A stretch of 64,000 nt of DNA from Listeria booriae (lineage in GTDB: Bacteria > Bacillota > Bacilli > Lactobacillales > Listeriaceae). The notes below the pieces were generated by a model. It was not told where the DNA came from. It was given only the letters and a program-made list of their open reading frames with translations, and did no database searches. The number at the start of each line of letters is the position of its first letter. Position 1 is the first letter of the stretch. The translations under genes and the position numbers were made by a program. The stretch is taken from the NCBI RefSeq assembly GCF_000766865.1, contig NZ_JNFA01000031.1:103798-167797 (forward strand), given 5' to 3'. Of this stretch, positions 1-8,290 are shown one piece after another.

Positions 1-951
1 CCGAACGCCGTGCCGCTTTCGGTTTACAGCCAAGTGTTTCCTTTGAAGGGTGATAATTTTGATTTGAATTCGTTTAATCGGATTACATTTAATTTGAATA
101 AGTCGGAGAATGGGTTGTTCTCGGTTTATTTCGGAAATGATTCGAATGAGCAGATTTATCAAGGGTCGATTCAGCAAGAACAAGTAGATGTTTTGAAGAA
201 TATTATGAAAGAGCAGAAGTCTGAGCTTGCCGAGATGGACACGATTTTCAAGAATAAGCAGTATCTTTTCTTGAGTGATAAACCGGTGAAATTGAAGCAG
301 CAGCAGTATGTGATTGAAACGATTGATATCGGTTTGTTCAAAAATGCGTTGTTTGGTGATGGAAACAAAGTGAAGGGGCAGGATAATTCCTTTACGAATG
401 GTTCGAGTTCGATGACGGTGAATCCTGAGGAGAAAGTGCTCACGTATGTGGACCCGGCGCAAGAACGCAGGGATACGTCGCAACTCAGCAGCTCGATGAA
501 GTCGGAACAAATTCAATCTAGTTTTAATTTTATTAATGATCATTGGGGTTGGACGGGGAATTATTATTATTCGGGGTATTCCGCGGATAGTTCGACCACG
601 GCGTTTTCGTTGTTTGTGCAAGGGTTGCCTGTGTTTAATAGTGATGGCATGGCGCAGATTCTTGTTTCGGAAGGGACGGAGAGCGTGTATAAGTATCAGC
701 GCCCGTTCTTTAAGTTAGGAGCGCAAATTACGACGGAATCCAAAGAAGTGACGCTACCTAGTTCGGCGAGTGTGTACAGAGATTTGATTAAGACGGTGGA
801 CGCAGACGATATTCAGATGATTATTCCGGGTTACGTGATGCGTTATGAGCAAAGCAATACGAGTTATAATAACCGCATTATTGAGCTGATGCCAGCATGG
901 TTCTATAAATACAATGGCACGTGGACTCCTGTGAAGGGAGGCGAATCGTAA
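1..951 (+). CDS. walH: WalH/YycH regulator of the WalRK two-component system (5' end outside window)
   Basis: The reading frame is open from base 1, so the N-terminus (expected to hold the membrane anchor) lies upstream of the window. The visible 316 residues have no membrane segment and fit the extracytoplasmic part of YycH; the family is usually about 440 residues. YycH, with YycI, contacts the WalK histidine kinase and tunes cell-wall homeostasis signalling. The stop codon overlaps the ATG of the next gene (taATG), which is the usual yycH-yycI coupling. Identity rests mainly on the order yycH-yycI-yycJ-htrA, which is conserved in Listeria and Bacillus; the sequence itself diverges fast in this family. 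Confidence 0.88.
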   Translation, partial: PNAVPLSVYSQVFPLKGDNFDLNSFNRITFNLNKSENGLFSVYFGNDSNEQIYQGSIQQEQVDVLKNIMKEQKSELAEMDTIFKNKQYLFLSDKPVKLKQQQYVIETIDIGLFKNALFGDGNKVKGQDNSFTNGSSSMTVNPEEKVLTYVDPAQERRDTSQLSSSMKSEQIQSSFNFINDHWGWTGNYYYSGYSADSSTTAFSLFVQGLPVFNSDGMAQILVSEGTESVYKYQRPFFKLGAQITTESKEVTLPSSASVYRDLIKTVDADDIQMIIPGYVMRYEQSNTSYNNRIIELMPAWFYKYNGTWTPVKGGES

Positions 952-1766
952 TGGATTGGAAAAAGACCGAGACAATTTTTATTATCGCGTTTTTGATTTT
1001 GGATATTTTCCTGTTGGTGTTGTTCATTGATTCGCGCATGGCCTCGTCGCCGACACCACTCGTTAGCCAGACGTTGGAAGAGAAGCTGAAATCAGAGAAC
1101 ATTACGTATGGCAAAATTCCGTCAGACGCAGAAAAAGGCTCGTATTTATCGACAGAACCGCTTGCCTTTACGCAAAAAGACATTAACAATTTGAAGGGAC
1201 AGAAAATCACGTTGCAAAATGCAAATCAGCGTATTTTCTCGTTTTTGCAAAAGCCAGTGAAGATTGATCCGGATAAGTATGGTGCGGATTTGGCGCCGTT
1301 TTTGAAGAGCGATGTGTTTAAAGGGGATAAATATACGTACTGGAGTTACGATAAAGATAAAATGCAAATGACATTCAACCAAAAAATTGATTCGCGTCCT
1401 GTGTTGTTTAATACGGATGGGCAAATTGTTTTTACATTGAATAAAGATAATGAGGTTGTGTCTTATATGCAGACGATGTTGGGCGATACGCAAGTGTTCG
1501 ATAAGCAGGATGATGTTATTTCTGGTACGGACGCGCTTGAAGTGTTGCATCAGCATGGGGATTTAAAGCAAAATAGTAAAATCATCAATACGACATTAGG
1601 CTATTATAATTTAGTAAGTTTGCCTAGTTCGGATGTTTATTTGCCAGTTTGGGCTTTTGAAGTGGAGCATGAGAAGCAAACGACGTATTTCCTTGTAAAC
1701 GGTCTGGAAGGATCGGTTATTAATACGAATGATACGCAAGCTGTGCCTTCGGAGGAAGCGAAATAA
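951..1766 (+). CDS. walI: WalI/YycI regulator of the WalRK two-component system
   Basis: A 271-residue protein with one N-terminal membrane anchor (about residues 7-25, [17 protein letters not shown]) and an extracytoplasmic domain, the YycI layout. I start at the ATG that overlaps the walH stop by one base; the SD GGGAGG lies just before it in the end of walH. An upstream in-frame GTG would only extend into walH. YycI forms a membrane complex with YycH and WalK and modulates the essential WalRK cell-wall signalling pathway. It is the last gene before a strong terminator, so walJ is probably also served by its own promoter. Confidence 0.9.
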   Translation: MDWKKTETIFIIAFLILDIFLLVLFIDSRMASSPTPLVSQTLEEKLKSENITYGKIPSDAEKGSYLSTEPLAFTQKDINNLKGQKITLQNANQRIFSFLQKPVKIDPDKYGADLAPFLKSDVFKGDKYTYWSYDKDKMQMTFNQKIDSRPVLFNTDGQIVFTLNKDNEVVSYMQTMLGDTQVFDKQDDVISGTDALEVLHQHGDLKQNSKIINTTLGYYNLVSLPSSDVYLPVWAFEVEHEKQTTYFLVNGLEGSVINTNDTQAVPSEEAK

Positions 1767-1768
1767 GA

Positions 1769-1812
1769 GAAAGGGAGGGTTTTGTCGAGCCGGCAAGACT
1801 GCTCCTTTTTTC
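1769..1812 (+). terminator. Rho-independent terminator after walI
   Basis: AAGGGAG pairs with CTCCTT, with an inner stem GTTTTGTC/GGCAAGAC, followed by a run of six T. It starts three bases after the walI stop and separates walHI from walJ. Confidence 0.7.
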
Positions 1813-1873
1813 GTGCATTTGTGAATTTTTAGTTGTACAATGGGATTATGGAATTTTTAAGGAGGCGCAAAAG

Positions 1874-2704
1874 ATGTTTGCAAAGGAAGTAAAGACTGCG
1901 AGCCAGACGGATGAGCTTCGTTTTAGTATATTAGCGAGTGGAAGCTCGGGTAATGCGACGCTTATTGAAACGGCGAATCAGACGATTTTAGTCGATTGTG
2001 GTTTAAGCGGAAAGAAAATTGAGAATTTATTTGGTGAAGTCGGGCGTAGTATGACGGATGTTGACGCGATTTTAGTGACGCATGAACATGTCGATCATAT
2101 TAAAGGACTTGGTGTGCTGGCGCGTCGTTATGAAGTGCCGATTTATGCGAATGCCAAGACGTGGGCTGCAATGGAACCTTCCATCGGCGAAATTAATAGT
2201 GCGCAAAAATTCCAATTCGATATGGAGACGGTGAAATCATTCGGTAGTTTGCAAGTAGAATCATTTGGTGTATCCCATGATGCTGCTGAACCGATGTTTT
2301 ATATATTCCACAGTGGGAAAAAGAAGTTTGTCATGATTACCGATACAGGATACGTCAGTGATCGTATGAAAGGGCATATTGCCAATGCAGATGCGTATCT
2401 TTTTGAAAGTAACCACGATGTCGGTATGCTTCGTATGGGACGCTATCCGTGGAATGTAAAGCGCCGTATTTTGGGCGATGAAGGTCACGTTTCAAATGAA
2501 GACGCAGGAATTGCGATGAGCGAAGTAATTGGCGATGCAACGAAGCGTATTTATTTGGGACATTTAAGTAAAGATAACAACATGAAGGATTTAGCGCGCA
2601 TGTCTGTTTCCCAAACATTAGCCGGCGAAGGTATCATTGTTGGCGAACAAATTGAGCTTTTTGACACCGATCCCGAAATTCCAACGCCGATTTTTTCAAT
2701 TTAA
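1874..2704 (+). CDS. walJ: WalJ/YycJ MBL-fold metallohydrolase
   Basis: A 276-residue metallo-beta-lactamase-fold protein. The metal-binding signature THEHVDH is visible at about residues 73-79, preceded by the [13 protein letters not shown] strand typical of the YycJ/VicX branch, with later motifs ITDTGY (about 156) and SNHD (about 178). The family is a cytoplasmic 5'-3' exonuclease-like hydrolase linked to mismatch repair and to the WalRK operon in Firmicutes. The ATG is set by AAGGAGG nine bases upstream. It follows walI across a terminator and precedes htrA, the standard neighbourhood. Function in this organism is inferred from family and synteny. Confidence 0.92.
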   Translation: MFAKEVKTASQTDELRFSILASGSSGNATLIETANQTILVDCGLSGKKIENLFGEVGRSMTDVDAILVTHEHVDHIKGLGVLARRYEVPIYANAKTWAAMEPSIGEINSAQKFQFDMETVKSFGSLQVESFGVSHDAAEPMFYIFHSGKKKFVMITDTGYVSDRMKGHIANADAYLFESNHDVGMLRMGRYPWNVKRRILGDEGHVSNEDAGIAMSEVIGDATKRIYLGHLSKDNNMKDLARMSVSQTLAGEGIIVGEQIELFDTDPEIPTPIFSI

Positions 2705-2810
2705 TGCCTTTTATAGCAGAAAATTTAAGAAAATTTCATGGTTTTTTCATAATTAGGGTATAGAATAACTATATGGAAATGTCTATCAATTGGAAAGGGA
2801 TGAATTATGT

Positions 2811-4385
2811 ATGGATGAGAAAAACAAAGATTTAGAAACGCAAGCAAAGGAGCCGGCAAGTGGGGCGTCTCCTGAGAAATTACCAGAATCACAATCCTAC
2901 ACACGATCAGAGCCAAATGGGGATGCGGCGGTACATAATCCTGAAACCGCAAGCACCAAAGATATACCAGTAGAAGCAGTGCATTCGGCGGAAGGCGTAA
3001 CTCCAGAAGGCGAACCTTTTGCAACTGCGACAAAAGAAGAGGCGGAAGCGAGCTCAACACATGCCTTTTTTGATGAAGCAGCAAGTGAACCAGCAAGACC
3101 AGCCACACAAGCGAGTGGTAATAACGGCACTGTTCCACCGGTCCCTCCAACGCGTGCGGGCGGCGGCAATTTAAGCGGGAACAATGGTGGTGGCGGTGAA
3201 CCACCGAAAAAAGACGGCAAAAAGAAAACAATATGGGGCGCCTTTTTAGCCGGAATTCTTGGTGTACTCATCGGAGCGTTAATCGTGCTAGGCTTCTCTT
3301 GGGGCGCGTTACACGATGATAACAATAATGATGCCACATCAACAACAAGCAACACAGGAACAACGAAGAAAGTCACTGTCGAAAATACAACAGGTACAAC
3401 TCAGGCACTTGAGAAAGTACAAGATGCGGTTGTCAGCGTATTGAATTACCAAGCGGGAACATCTATCGCAACTGGTGACACGACAGAAGACGAAGCATCA
3501 TCTGGTTCAGGTGTTGTTTATAAGAAGAGCAATGGCAAAGCATATGTTGTAACGAATAACCACGTCGTTGAAGGCGCGAATAAATTAGAAGTAACATTCT
3601 CAAGCGGCAAAAAGGCCGAAGCGAAATTAGTTGGAACTGACAAATGGAATGACTTAGCTGTCCTTGAGATTAGCGATAAATACGTAACAAAAGTAGCGGA
3701 ATTTGGTAATTCAGATGCTGTTAAAGTCGGTGAAATTGCGATTGCGATTGGTAGCCCACTGGGTACAGAATTTGCTGGCTCGGTAACACAAGGTATCGTT
3801 TCAGGTGTTAACCGTACTGTCCCTGTAGATACAAATGGTGACGGCACAGAAGACTGGGAAGCAGAAGTTATTCAAACCGATGCGGCAATTAACCCTGGTA
3901 ACAGTGGCGGAGCGCTAGTCAATATCGAAGGTCAAGTCATTGGTATTAACTCGATGAAAATCTCAACGGAAAACGTAGAAGGTATCGGTTTTGCCATTCC
4001 AAGTAATACAGTCGTGCCGATTATCGATCAACTTGAGAAAAATGGTGAAGTAGAACGTCCTTCACTTGGCGTAACATTGCGTGATGTTGATACGATTCCT
4101 GAAGTGCAACAACAACAAGTCTTGAAATTGCCATCTGGCGTTGATTACGGTGCGATGGTGCAACAAGTTGTTGCTGGCTCAGCGGCTGACAAAGCTGGCT
4201 TGAAAGAGTATGACGTTATCGTTGAAATGAACGGCAAAAAAGTAACAAACTCAATGACATTGCGTCAAATCTTGTACGCTAATGATGTGAAGATTGGCGA
4301 TAAGATGGAAGTGAAATATTACCGTGAAGGCAAGAAAGAAACGACAACGGTAACACTTACTGCCGCATCATCCACCAATCAATAA
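2811..4385 (+). CDS. htrA: HtrA/DegP-like membrane-anchored serine protease
   Basis: A 524-residue envelope protease. Order: an acidic, low-complexity N-terminal tail (about 1-130), one membrane segment (about 145-168), a trypsin-like domain with the catalytic triad His251 (NNHVVEG), Asp281 (NDLAVL) and Ser365 (GNSGGA), and a C-terminal PDZ domain (about 415-510). It degrades or refolds misfolded exported proteins outside the membrane. I start at ATG 2811, preceded by AAAGGGA; an in-frame TTG at 2790 is possible but lacks a clear SD. Position directly after walJ matches Listeria. A perfect terminator follows the stop. The long cytoplasmic tail rich in Glu, Ala and Thr is typical of Listeria/Bacillus HtrA. 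Confidence 0.95.
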   Translation: MDEKNKDLETQAKEPASGASPEKLPESQSYTRSEPNGDAAVHNPETASTKDIPVEAVHSAEGVTPEGEPFATATKEEAEASSTHAFFDEAASEPARPATQASGNNGTVPPVPPTRAGGGNLSGNNGGGGEPPKKDGKKKTIWGAFLAGILGVLIGALIVLGFSWGALHDDNNNDATSTTSNTGTTKKVTVENTTGTTQALEKVQDAVVSVLNYQAGTSIATGDTTEDEASSGSGVVYKKSNGKAYVVTNNHVVEGANKLEVTFSSGKKAEAKLVGTDKWNDLAVLEISDKYVTKVAEFGNSDAVKVGEIAIAIGSPLGTEFAGSVTQGIVSGVNRTVPVDTNGDGTEDWEAEVIQTDAAINPGNSGGALVNIEGQVIGINSMKISTENVEGIGFAIPSNTVVPIIDQLEKNGEVERPSLGVTLRDVDTIPEVQQQQVLKLPSGVDYGAMVQQVVAGSAADKAGLKEYDVIVEMNGKKVTNSMTLRQILYANDVKIGDKMEVKYYREGKKETTTVTLTAASSTNQ

Positions 4386-4394
4386 TACAAGTAG

Positions 4395-4429
4395 AAACAC
4401 GATTCCTTGATTTTGGAATCGTGTTTTTT
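4395..4429 (+). terminator. Terminator after htrA
   Basis: Perfect 11-bp stem AACACGATTCC/GGAATCGTGTT with an 8-base loop and a T tract. It may also act for the convergent ACT-domain gene. Confidence 0.9.
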
Positions 4430-4438
4430 CGTGCGTAT

Positions 4439-4819
4439 TTAGCTGATTTCATAACCTGCTGTGACTAGTGTTTCTGTGGCCAATGCTAAATCAGATTGCT
4501 TCATCAGTATGTAGTCTGTATTGTAAGTCGAGATGGCGAAGATGCTGATTTCTTTTTCGGCGAGCGGTGTTGTGATTTTGTTTAAAATGCCTGTAAGTGA
4601 GAAGTCGAGGATGCCTTCGATTTTGAGTAAGAACCAGTCGGGCTCTGCGGCTTCTGCTTGCGCTGCGTTGATGATGTTTGTCGGGGCCACGATGGAGCAT
4701 TCTTCGGGTGTGTAGGTGATGCTAGTAAATTGGGATTCGCCTTGTAGTGATGCGGGCATTGGAAAATTTGGTGGGAATTTTGCGATGGTGTAGTTGGTTT
4801 TGTCGATTTGTAGTTTCAT
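4439..4819 (-). CDS. ACT domain-containing protein
   Basis: A 126-residue cytoplasmic protein resembling the small ACT/CASTOR-like family: the second half (WFLLKIEGILDFSLTGILNKITTPLAEKEISI, split here only for description as residues about 61-92) has the beta-alpha-beta spacing of an ACT fold, ending STYNTDYILMK. ACT domains bind small ligands, often amino acids; the ligand is unknown. The start has a strong SD (AAGGAGG) eight to nine bases upstream. It is a single gene convergent with htrA. Function is family-level only. Confidence 0.8.
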   Translation of the reverse strand: MKLQIDKTNYTIAKFPPNFPMPASLQGESQFTSITYTPEECSIVAPTNIINAAQAEAAEPDWFLLKIEGILDFSLTGILNKITTPLAEKEISIFAISTYNTDYILMKQSDLALATETLVTAGYEIS

Positions 4820-4875
4820 TTGGAACGCCTCCTTGTTGTTAGCGTATCATGAATGGAAACGGTTTGCAAAAAGCT

Positions 4876-4939
4876 TTGACAGACTTGGTTTCTGATGGTA
4901 AAGTTAGATGGAGATAATAATTCTATCTGGTAGAGTAAT
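4876..4939 (+). promoter_or_regulatory. Promoter and putative PadR operator
   Basis: TTGACA at 4876-4881, a 17-base spacer, and TAAAGT at 4899-4904 form a promoter. Downstream, 4921-4939 reads TTCTATCTGGTAGAGTAAT; the same 19-mer with one change (A for the tenth base) lies in the promoter of the paralogous operon at 43935-43953. An AGATA/TATCT inverted repeat overlaps its left side. The conservation between two unlinked promoters of related genes suggests an operator, most simply for the PadR protein encoded next. Confidence 0.6.
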
Positions 4940-4946
4940 TTGAGGG

Positions 4947-5282
4947 GTGATTTTAATTCGTAGCGATATTTTAAGAGGGCATGTGGACTCGATTATTTTG
5001 CGGATTTTGGCGGATGGGGATTCATATGGGTATGAAATCTCGAAGCAAATAAGTGAACGAACGGGTGACCGGTTTCAAATTAAAGAGGCAACGCTTTACG
5101 CGGTTTTTCAGCGGTTGGAGAAGAAGACGCTGATTGAGTCTTATTTTGGGGAAAGATCTCATGGTGGGAAGCGCAAGTATTATATGATTACAAGTCTTGG
5201 CCGGGCTTATTTAAGCGAGATGGCACGGGAATGGCGAGAGATAAAAGAAATTATGAACATTTTTTTGGAGGAGATTGATTAG
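4947..5282 (+). CDS. PadR-family transcriptional regulator
   Basis: About 110 residues with the PadR winged-helix signature: LRGHVDSIILRILADG, SYGYEI, then the wing ATLYAVFQRLEKK and GGKRKYY. PadR proteins are dimeric repressors, often of membrane-protein genes next to them. The stop overlaps the GTG of the following membrane protein gene, so the two are translationally coupled. The start is odd: the only canonical in-frame codon (GTG 4947) lies inside the apparent SD GAGGGG, whereas an ATT at 4956 sits at ideal distance; see findings. Likely autoregulated through the site at 4921-4939. Confidence 0.88.
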   Translation: MILIRSDILRGHVDSIILRILADGDSYGYEISKQISERTGDRFQIKEATLYAVFQRLEKKTLIESYFGERSHGGKRKYYMITSLGRAYLSEMAREWREIKEIMNIFLEEID

Positions 5283-5701
5283 TGGGCAGAATAACAGAAT
5301 TTATAGAAAAGCTATTTGAAAATGTTCCGGAAAGCGAGCAGGCGGCGCAAGTCAAAGAAGAAATTACGTATAATTTAGAGGAAAAAGTAGCAGACTTGAT
5401 GGAGGAAGGTAAATCCGAGGAGGATGCGGTGAACAAAGCGATTATCGAGTTTGGTGATATGGATGAAATCATTGCTGAATTAGAAGTGGCAAAACCGAAT
5501 ACGAAAAAACGACGGGCCTTGGCGAAAGTGAATTTAGGGTTTTCGATTTGGGGTTCGGCGTTGCTCATTATTTTGTTTATCGTGGTGAATGTAATGTATT
5601 CGCCGGACGTATTATGGTGTATTTTTCCGATTTTCGCGGTGCTTTGGTGGCCGCTTTCGATGTTTTATTTTTGGTATCGACGCAAAGCAGAGGACAAATA
5701 A
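5282..5701 (+). CDS. DUF1700/HAAS-like small membrane protein, PadR partner
   Basis: 139 residues. The first 85 are helical and charged, with the HAAS-type pattern (VKEEITYNLEEKVADLMEEG, SEEDAVNKAIIEFGDMDEI, described in two pieces). The C-terminal part is a 2TM module with the motif SPDVLWCIFPIFAVLWWPLSMFYF. PadR-DUF1700 pairs are common; the membrane protein is thought to be the main target of the repressor, but its activity is not established. It starts at GTG overlapping the padR stop. A paralogue of identical length lies at 43470-43889 without a PadR gene beside it. A bidirectional terminator begins at its stop codon. Confidence 0.82.
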   Translation: MGRITEFIEKLFENVPESEQAAQVKEEITYNLEEKVADLMEEGKSEEDAVNKAIIEFGDMDEIIAELEVAKPNTKKRRALAKVNLGFSIWGSALLIILFIVVNVMYSPDVLWCIFPIFAVLWWPLSMFYFWYRRKAEDK

Positions 5702-5748
5702 AAAATCTCCTGAGCAGTGGTTGTATGACGCTGGTTCAGGAGATTTTT
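5701..5748. terminator. Bidirectional terminator between the PadR operon and tatC
   Basis: AAAAATCTCCTGA (5701-5713) pairs perfectly with TCAGGAGATTTTT (5736-5748). It has A/T tracts on both sides and so can serve both converging operons; the right arm contains the tatC stop codon. Confidence 0.88.
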
Positions 5749-6464
5749 GCGTTTAATTTGCGGTAGGTGAGGCTTGAGATGATAATGCTGAATTCGTAAA
5801 GCAGGATGAGTGGGAGTGTCACGAGCAGGTGGGAGAGTAGTTCTGGCGGTGTGATGAGGCCTGCGATGACGAGCAAGATGAAGTAGGCATATTTACGAAA
5901 ACAGCGCATGATGTCTGGGTTGATGAGGCCTAGGCGGGTTAGGAATGCGACGAGTAGTGGCATTTGGAATAACGCGCCGAATGGTAGTATCGTTTGAAGC
6001 ATGAACTGGAAGTAGGTTGTTAGGCCAATCGTGTTTTGAACGCCTAGTTGTTCGCCGAATTGGAGCATGAACGTTAGGACGAACGGGAAAACAACGAAAT
6101 ACGAGAAGGCGACACCGATTAGAAATAGTACGCAAATGATTGGTATGTAACGCAATGTCGCTTGTTGTTCGTTGCGATAAAGCCCTGGTTTGACAAAGGC
6201 CCAGAGTTGATAAAGTGCAAATGGGGCGATGAGAACGAGGGCGATAACGAATGCGAACTGCATGTAAATCGAGAAAGCATCGGTGACTTTAAAAACGTTC
6301 ATTGTAATTGTAACGGGCATTTCATCCGTTTGTAAAAATAAAATAAGAGGCTTAGCGACAAGCATACCAATAATAAAGCTTACAAAAAAGGCGATGAAAA
6401 CGAAAATAAGCCTTGCGCGTAATTCTTGCAAATGCTTCGTGAGTGGCATGGAACGGTCCGTCAT
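5736..6464 (-). CDS. tatC: TatC, twin-arginine translocase subunit
   Basis: A 242-residue protein with six predicted membrane segments and the TatC N-terminal signature (LTKHLQELRARLIF). TatC is the receptor for twin-arginine signal peptides in the cytoplasmic membrane. Its ATG overlaps the tatA stop (ATGA), so tatA-tatC form a minimal two-gene Tat system. The cargo is probably EfeB, encoded by the divergent operon, which carries TRREMLKLS. Fur box and promoter upstream of tatA imply iron-responsive expression. Confidence 0.96.
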   Translation of the reverse strand: MTDRSMPLTKHLQELRARLIFVFIAFFVSFIIGMLVAKPLILFLQTDEMPVTITMNVFKVTDAFSIYMQFAFVIALVLIAPFALYQLWAFVKPGLYRNEQQATLRYIPIICVLFLIGVAFSYFVVFPFVLTFMLQFGEQLGVQNTIGLTTYFQFMLQTILPFGALFQMPLLVAFLTRLGLINPDIMRCFRKYAYFILLVIAGLITPPELLSHLLVTLPLILLYEFSIIISSLTYRKLNAKIS

Positions 6465-6658
6465 TTAGTGATTTCCTTGTCTTCTTTTACTGGTTCGGCA
6501 GGTTGTTCTTTCGTGTCATCCATCATGCCTTTTGTGGCGTTTTTAAATTCGCGCAATGTGTCGCCAGCTGCTCGTCCGAGTTCTGGTAATTTTTTTGGTC
6601 CGAAAATAACAAGGGCAGCGCCGACGATGAGTACGATACTTGCAGGTCCTAGTGCCAT
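6461..6658 (-). CDS. tatA: TatA, twin-arginine translocase pore subunit
   Basis: 65 residues: a short N-terminal membrane helix (about 6-20), the hinge FGPKKLPELGRAAG, an amphipathic helix, and a charged tail. This is the TatA/E consensus. It polymerises to form the translocation pore with TatC. SD AAAGGAGG lies upstream of the ATG. First gene of the tatAC operon. Confidence 0.95.
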   Translation of the reverse strand: MALGPASIVLIVGAALVIFGPKKLPELGRAAGDTLREFKNATKGMMDDTKEQPAEPVKEDKEITK

Positions 6659-6687
6659 TTTTATGTACCTCCTTTTGATTAATTAGG

Positions 6688-6737
6688 AATGATTCTCATT
6701 ATCAATTGATTGTACGTCTGATTTCAAAAATTGTCAA
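6688..6737 (-). promoter_or_regulatory. tatAC promoter with Fur box
   Basis: On the minus strand TTGACA (6732-6737), a 17-base spacer and TACAAT (6709-6714) form a near-consensus promoter. Immediately downstream, 6688-6706 contains TTGATAATGAGAATCAT, close to the Fur consensus GATAATGATAATCATTATC. Placement over the start region predicts repression by iron-loaded Fur. Confidence 0.8.
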
Positions 6738-6754
6738 CGGTTTTCTATTTTGGA

Positions 6755-6799
6755 TTGACTTTTTGGATGTGTAGATATATGATAATGATAATCATTTTC
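6755..6799 (+). promoter_or_regulatory. efeUOB promoter with Fur box
   Basis: TTGACT (6755-6760), 17 bases, TATGAT (6778-6783). A near-perfect Fur box, GATAATGATAATCATTTTC, occupies 6781-6799 and overlaps the -10, so Fur should block polymerase binding when iron is plentiful. Confidence 0.88.
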
Positions 6800-6820
6800 A
6801 ATTGTGAAAGGGATGGTGTT

Positions 6821-8290
6821 TTGAAAGGGCGAATTTGGAGGAGCTTGTTGCTGTTGATTTTTGTCATAGTGCTTTTTCCAAAGGGCGTGATGGCGGCGGA
6901 GAAACCGGATATTTCGGAAGCTGAGAAGGCAGTGAAGCCGACGATGGTTGCGCTTGATAAGGCGGATTTTGACCAGGCGAGAGTGGCTTTTCAGGGCGGG
7001 AAATTGTGGTGGACGCGCAATAAGCAGGATGTGAAAGGGAAGTCGTATGATTTGGCGCAGCAGATGGATCGGCAGGTGGCGGTCGTGTCACTTGGCATTT
7101 TGAATGGTGAGGCGAAAACGGCGACGGATGGTTTGCAAGTTTTTCAAGGGTTGTTGCGGGATTATCGGGATGGAACGTACACGGATAATGACGGGAACAC
7201 GAAAATTACGCTTGCTAGTTATATTAAGAAGTTAGGTGAAACGCGGCAGCTCGTGGAGAATAAAGATTGGGGCGCGGCGGATCAGCAAGTGCAGGATTTG
7301 CAGAAACAGTGGCTTTCGGTGGAAGGCGATGTGGTGAGTCAGTCCCAAGTTGCGTATGACAATATGGAGCGCGATTTAATGCTATTGGCGGCTTATGTGC
7401 AAGATCCGACAAAGCAAGAGCGAACTGCGGATGTGCTTGATGGCATGGAGGATACGCTAAAACCGTTTGCGAATGTTACATATACTTGGTTTGATGCGGC
7501 GCTAATTCCGTTTCGTGAAGGTTTGGAGGCGCTTTTGATTGTGGCGACTTTACTAACATTTGCGAAGCGTGCTAAAACTCCGAATGCGCGGAAGTGGATT
7601 GTTGGCGGGACGGCGGCTGGTTTAATGGTGAGTCTTGTTCTGGGCTTAATTGTAGCAGTTTGGCTTTCGACGCTTGCTTTTGGGAAGAATAATACGTTGA
7701 TAAATGGCTGGACTGGCGTGATTGCGAGCTTGATGATGCTCTATGTGAGTTATTGGCTACATAGCAATTCAGATATGGCAAAATGGAATAACTACATGGC
7801 AACAAAGAGCGACCAAGCCATTTCGAACGGAAAAATGATTTCGTTTGCTGTGTTGGCATTTTTGGCGATTATGCGAGAAGGCTTGGAGACGGTAATTTTC
7901 TTGATTGGGATGGTCGGGCGGATGTCCACGGCGGAACTGATTACGGGAATTCTTGTGGGACTCGGCGTGCTTTGTATTATTGCTGTCGTGATGCTGAAAT
8001 TTAGTGTGCATTTGCCGCTGAAGCCATTTTTCATGATTTCTAGTGCTATCGTGTTTTATCTTTGTTTTAAATTTATGGGGTCGGGGATTCATAGTTTGCA
8101 ACTGGCAGGCGTGATTCCAGCGACTGTGCAGGATTATTTGCCATCGATTCCAGCGCTTAGCATTTACCCATCGTGGTACAGTTTGTTGCCACAGCTTATT
8201 TTTGTACTGGTGGCGGTTGTTATTTTAGTAAGATCTGCTTTAAAAAAACGGGCTATGAAACAGTTAGTCGATAAGGGAGTAAACGGATGA
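6821..8290 (+). CDS. efeU: EfeU/FTR1-family iron permease
   Basis: 489 residues. A signal peptide (ends near VMAAEK) is followed by an extracytoplasmic helical domain (about 30-220) and a multi-spanning FTR1 permease domain containing both diagnostic REGLE motifs (FREGLEALLIV near 232 and MREGLETVIFL near 352), which bind iron. The family imports ferric iron after oxidation at the surface. I choose TTG 6821 because GAAAGGGATGG precedes it and a signal peptide follows directly; a longer frame back to 6731 would start upstream of the promoter. Stop overlaps efeO ATG. In Listeria this operon is known as fepCAB. Confidence 0.92.
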   Translation: MKGRIWRSLLLLIFVIVLFPKGVMAAEKPDISEAEKAVKPTMVALDKADFDQARVAFQGGKLWWTRNKQDVKGKSYDLAQQMDRQVAVVSLGILNGEAKTATDGLQVFQGLLRDYRDGTYTDNDGNTKITLASYIKKLGETRQLVENKDWGAADQQVQDLQKQWLSVEGDVVSQSQVAYDNMERDLMLLAAYVQDPTKQERTADVLDGMEDTLKPFANVTYTWFDAALIPFREGLEALLIVATLLTFAKRAKTPNARKWIVGGTAAGLMVSLVLGLIVAVWLSTLAFGKNNTLINGWTGVIASLMMLYVSYWLHSNSDMAKWNNYMATKSDQAISNGKMISFAVLAFLAIMREGLETVIFLIGMVGRMSTAELITGILVGLGVLCIIAVVMLKFSVHLPLKPFFMISSAIVFYLCFKFMGSGIHSLQLAGVIPATVQDYLPSIPALSIYPSWYSLLPQLIFVLVAVVILVRSALKKRAMKQLVDKGVNG

